Source: Henricia sp. BOLD:AAB3569
Taxonomy: Eukaryota > Echinodermata > Asteroidea > Spinulosida > Echinasteridae
Assembly: GCA_037783545.1 (NCBI GenBank)
Contig: JBBELK010000832.1
Span: 744,001-808,000, forward strand
Direction of reading: 5' to 3'
Length of the DNA: 64,000 bases
Position numbers and translations under genes: made by a program. Under the pieces are notes generated by a model. It had not been told where the DNA came from. It did no database searches and was given only the letters and a program-made list of their open reading frames with translations. Positions 61,960 through 64,000 of this stretch are shown here, piece after piece; positions within the stretch are counted from its first letter, which is position 1, and each line of letters opens with the position of its first letter.

Positions 61960-62985
61960 ACAAAGACCTCTGACACACTGGACAGATGATCTACCAGAGC
62001 TATGAGGCACAGTGGTATACTCCCTCCAGGTTTTCTCCAAGACCTCTGACACACCGGACAGATGCTCTACCAGCTGAGCTATGAGGCACAGTGGTATACT
62101 CCCTCAGGTTTTCCCCAAAGACCTCTGACACACTGGGAAGATAATCTACCAGCTGAGCTATGAGGCACAGTGGTATACTCCCTCTAGTTTTCCCCAAGAC
62201 CTCTGACACACTGGGAAGATAGTCTACCAGCTGAGCTATGATGCACAGTGGTATACTTCCTCAGGTTTTCCCCAAAGACCTCTGACACACTGGGAAGATA
62301 ATCTACCAGCTGAGCTATGAGGCACAGTGGTATACTCCCTCAGGTTTTCCACAAGACCTCTGACACACTGGGAAGATAATCTACCAGCTGAGCTATGATG
62401 CACAGTGGTATACTTCTTCAGGTTTTCCCCAAGACCTCCGACACACCGGACAGATGATCTACCAGCTGAGCTAAGAGGCACAGTGGTATACTCCCTCAAG
62501 TTTTCCCGAAGACCTCCGACACACTAGGCAGATCATCTACCGGCTAAGCTATGTGGCACAGTGGTATACTCCCTCAAGTTTTCCCAAAGACCTCTGACAC
62601 ACAAGGCAAATGATCTAATAGCTGAGCTATGAGGCACAGTGGTATACTTCCTCAGGTTTTCCCCCCAAGACCTCCGACATACCAGGCAGATGCTCTACCA
62701 GCTGAGCTAGCCTATGAGGCACGGTGGTATACTTCCTCAAGTTTTCCCAAAGCCCTCTAACACACCGGGCAGCTGATCTACCAGCTGAGCTATGAGGCAC
62801 AGTGGTATACTTCCTCAGTTTTTCCCAAAGACCTCTGACACACTAGGCAGATGATCTACCAGCTGAGCTATGAGGCACAGTGGTATACTCCCTCAAGTTT
62901 TCCCCAAAGACTTCTGACACACTAGGCAGATGCTCTACCAGCTGAGCTATGAGGCACAGTGGTATACTCCCTCCGGTTTCCCCTA
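61960..62985 (-). repeat. Tandem array of 13 ~78-bp units, each with a tRNA-like A box
   Basis: The marker 'gcacagtggtatact' recurs at about 62007, 62085, 62164, 62242, 62322, 62401, 62478, 62556, 62634, 62719, 62798, 62876 and 62954. In minus orientation each unit reads TAGCTCAGCTGGTAGATCAT, CTG, 'agtgtgtcagaggtctt', 'gggaaaacctgagggagtat'. This is the 5' half of SINE B repeated head to tail without the B box. A full SINE B head lies directly adjacent at 62990-63195. The period of 26 codons leaves three frames partly open, which is not evidence of coding. Confidence 0.9.
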
Positions 62986-63200
62986 TGAACCTAATTTTTC
63001 TGTCGGTGTTGCATGTGTGCGCAACTGAGCAAAATAACGTGCAATATTTGATGTAGTGTCTTATGACCATGGAATTATGGGGGTTGAGGAAAATCATATG
63101 GCCATATCGGGATTCAAACCCGAGACCTCTGACTGTCTGGGCAGATGCTCTATCAGATGAGGTATAAGGCACAATGATATACTGTCTCAAATCACAAACT
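62986..63200 (-). repeat. SINE family B head adjoining the tandem array
   Basis: In minus orientation: 'catctgatagagcatctgcc', 'cagaggtctcgggtttgaat' + 'cccgatatgg' with the B box, and the 'gcacacatgcaacaccgaca' block seen at 27120-27160. Confidence 0.75.
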
Positions 63201-63302
63201 ATTCTTATGGACTAGTGAATGACTTGATTACATTTTTTTTTAAAAGTTAACAGTTTACCATAAAAGTATAAGCTTCACTTATCTAACTCAAAATTTGCTA
63301 AA

Positions 63303-63680
63303 GATCACTCGTGGGGTACTGTGGCCAAGTGGTTTGGGCCACTGACATCCAACACTCGGGTGAAAACTTGAGGTTGCAGGTTCGATACCCACGGCTGGGG
63401 TACCCGTGCCCTTGAGCAAGGCCCCTAAACATACTTGCTCCATCCATCGGAAGGGATGTAAAGCATGTTGGATGTTGGTCCAGTGTGTTGTGGAACGCAC
63501 TTGAAAGACCCAGAGGGAACTCTTTTGTGAAGAGTAAGGGGTGTGTCTGGCCATCGGCTGCCAATGGTATTACCCACCTATGTATCTCAATGTTTAGGTG
63601 GAGTATTACTATTAGCTTCGTAAAAACCCATTATATTATGAAGCGCATGTGAACATATCCATATTGAATATGCACTATAT
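63303..63680 (+). repeat. tRNA-derived SINE (family A), full length
   Basis: A box GTGGCCAAGTGGTTTGGGCC, B box GGTTCGATACCC, the body block 'ttgagcaaggcccc', then 'cctatgtatctcaatgttta', and a tail resembling the 3' end of an AT-rich LINE ('tatgaagcgcatg', 'tatataaatgtaataat'). Confidence 0.85.
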
Positions 63681-64000
63681 AAATGTAATAATATTAATAT
63701 TATTAATCATTTTGATAATTGTTTTCTTCTGAATGTTAGAAATTATGGAAGATGTTAACATTGTGTGATCTGTTTTCGTACGATTCGTACATTTTTAATA
63801 AAATATCAGTCAGTGATCAGTGAGTAGCCACAAGATACTGCCTTTTCTATTTTGAAGCCACCGAAATTCTTCCCACGAAATACTGCCTTGTCTATTTTGA
63901 TGATGATAAAAAACACTCATTGTAATGTCTTGTCTTCCAACCATATGTACTGCTTCCAATTTTTTTTGTTTTCAAACATTTTTTACATATAAATTTAAAA

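Noticed and set aside
61960..62985. CRISPR-like or coding tandem repeat
   Set aside because: The units are contiguous with no unique spacers and carry tRNA-like A boxes; the 26-residue repeated frame arises because the period is divisible by three.

Overview
This window is animal nuclear DNA. Genes are split into short exons with canonical GT..AG introns, intergenic DNA and introns are packed with transposable elements (TEs), and there are no operons or bacterial signals. STYX, acyl-CoA thioesterase and MCFD2-like genes, together with Harbinger, hAT, Tc1, MULE-like and non-LTR elements and tRNA-derived SINEs, suggest a marine invertebrate deuterostome, perhaps an echinoderm. That assignment is an inference from gene content and repeat style and is tentative. 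No database search was possible.

Host genes, left to right. (1) Two plus-strand exons at the left edge (381-518 and 1386-1493) look like the 3' end of an unrecognised gene entering from outside. (2) A complete 10-exon STYX pseudophosphatase gene lies on the minus strand (12979 to 1835). All splice phases fit and give a 209-residue protein with Gly at the catalytic Cys position. (3) A minus-strand gene of eight exons (34489 to 18780) encodes a type I acyl-CoA thioesterase / BAAT-family hydrolase. It has a Ser nucleophile and a C-terminal AKL peroxisomal signal, and a one-base phase conflict between exons 5 and 6. (4) Three phase-compatible minus-strand exons (52587 to 50655) form the 5' part of an unidentified gene. 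(5) A plus-strand MCFD2-like gene (54848-59733, 154 residues) has a signal peptide, a Gln/His-rich linker and two canonical EF-hands.

Mobile DNA. The central object is an approximately 11.5 kb Harbinger transposon (37153-48623). It encodes an apparently intact DDE transposase on the minus strand and a convergent Myb/SANT-like protein on the plus strand. It sits in a copy of a host sequence whose unoccupied paralogue lies at 52.79-53.06 kb, so both ends and a 3-bp target duplication can be read directly. The element is swollen by nested MITEs. MCFD2 intron 2 carries a 5'-truncated non-LTR reverse transcriptase in sense orientation. Other layers include hAT-type elements with 5-8 bp target duplications, a 9-bp-duplication palindromic element nested in another repeat, Tc1 and mariner-type MITEs, several tRNA-derived SINEs (one split by a MITE), and a tandem array of 13 units at 62 kb, each carrying a tRNA-like A box.

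The host genes do not form a pathway. STYX is signalling/ubiquitin related, the thioesterase acts in peroxisomal acyl-CoA metabolism, and MCFD2 acts in ER-to-Golgi cargo transport. The Harbinger transposase and Myb-like protein are expected to work as a pair. Exon boundaries were placed by hand from splice motifs, reading phase and protein-family resemblance; repeat boundaries are approximate unless a target duplication is given.
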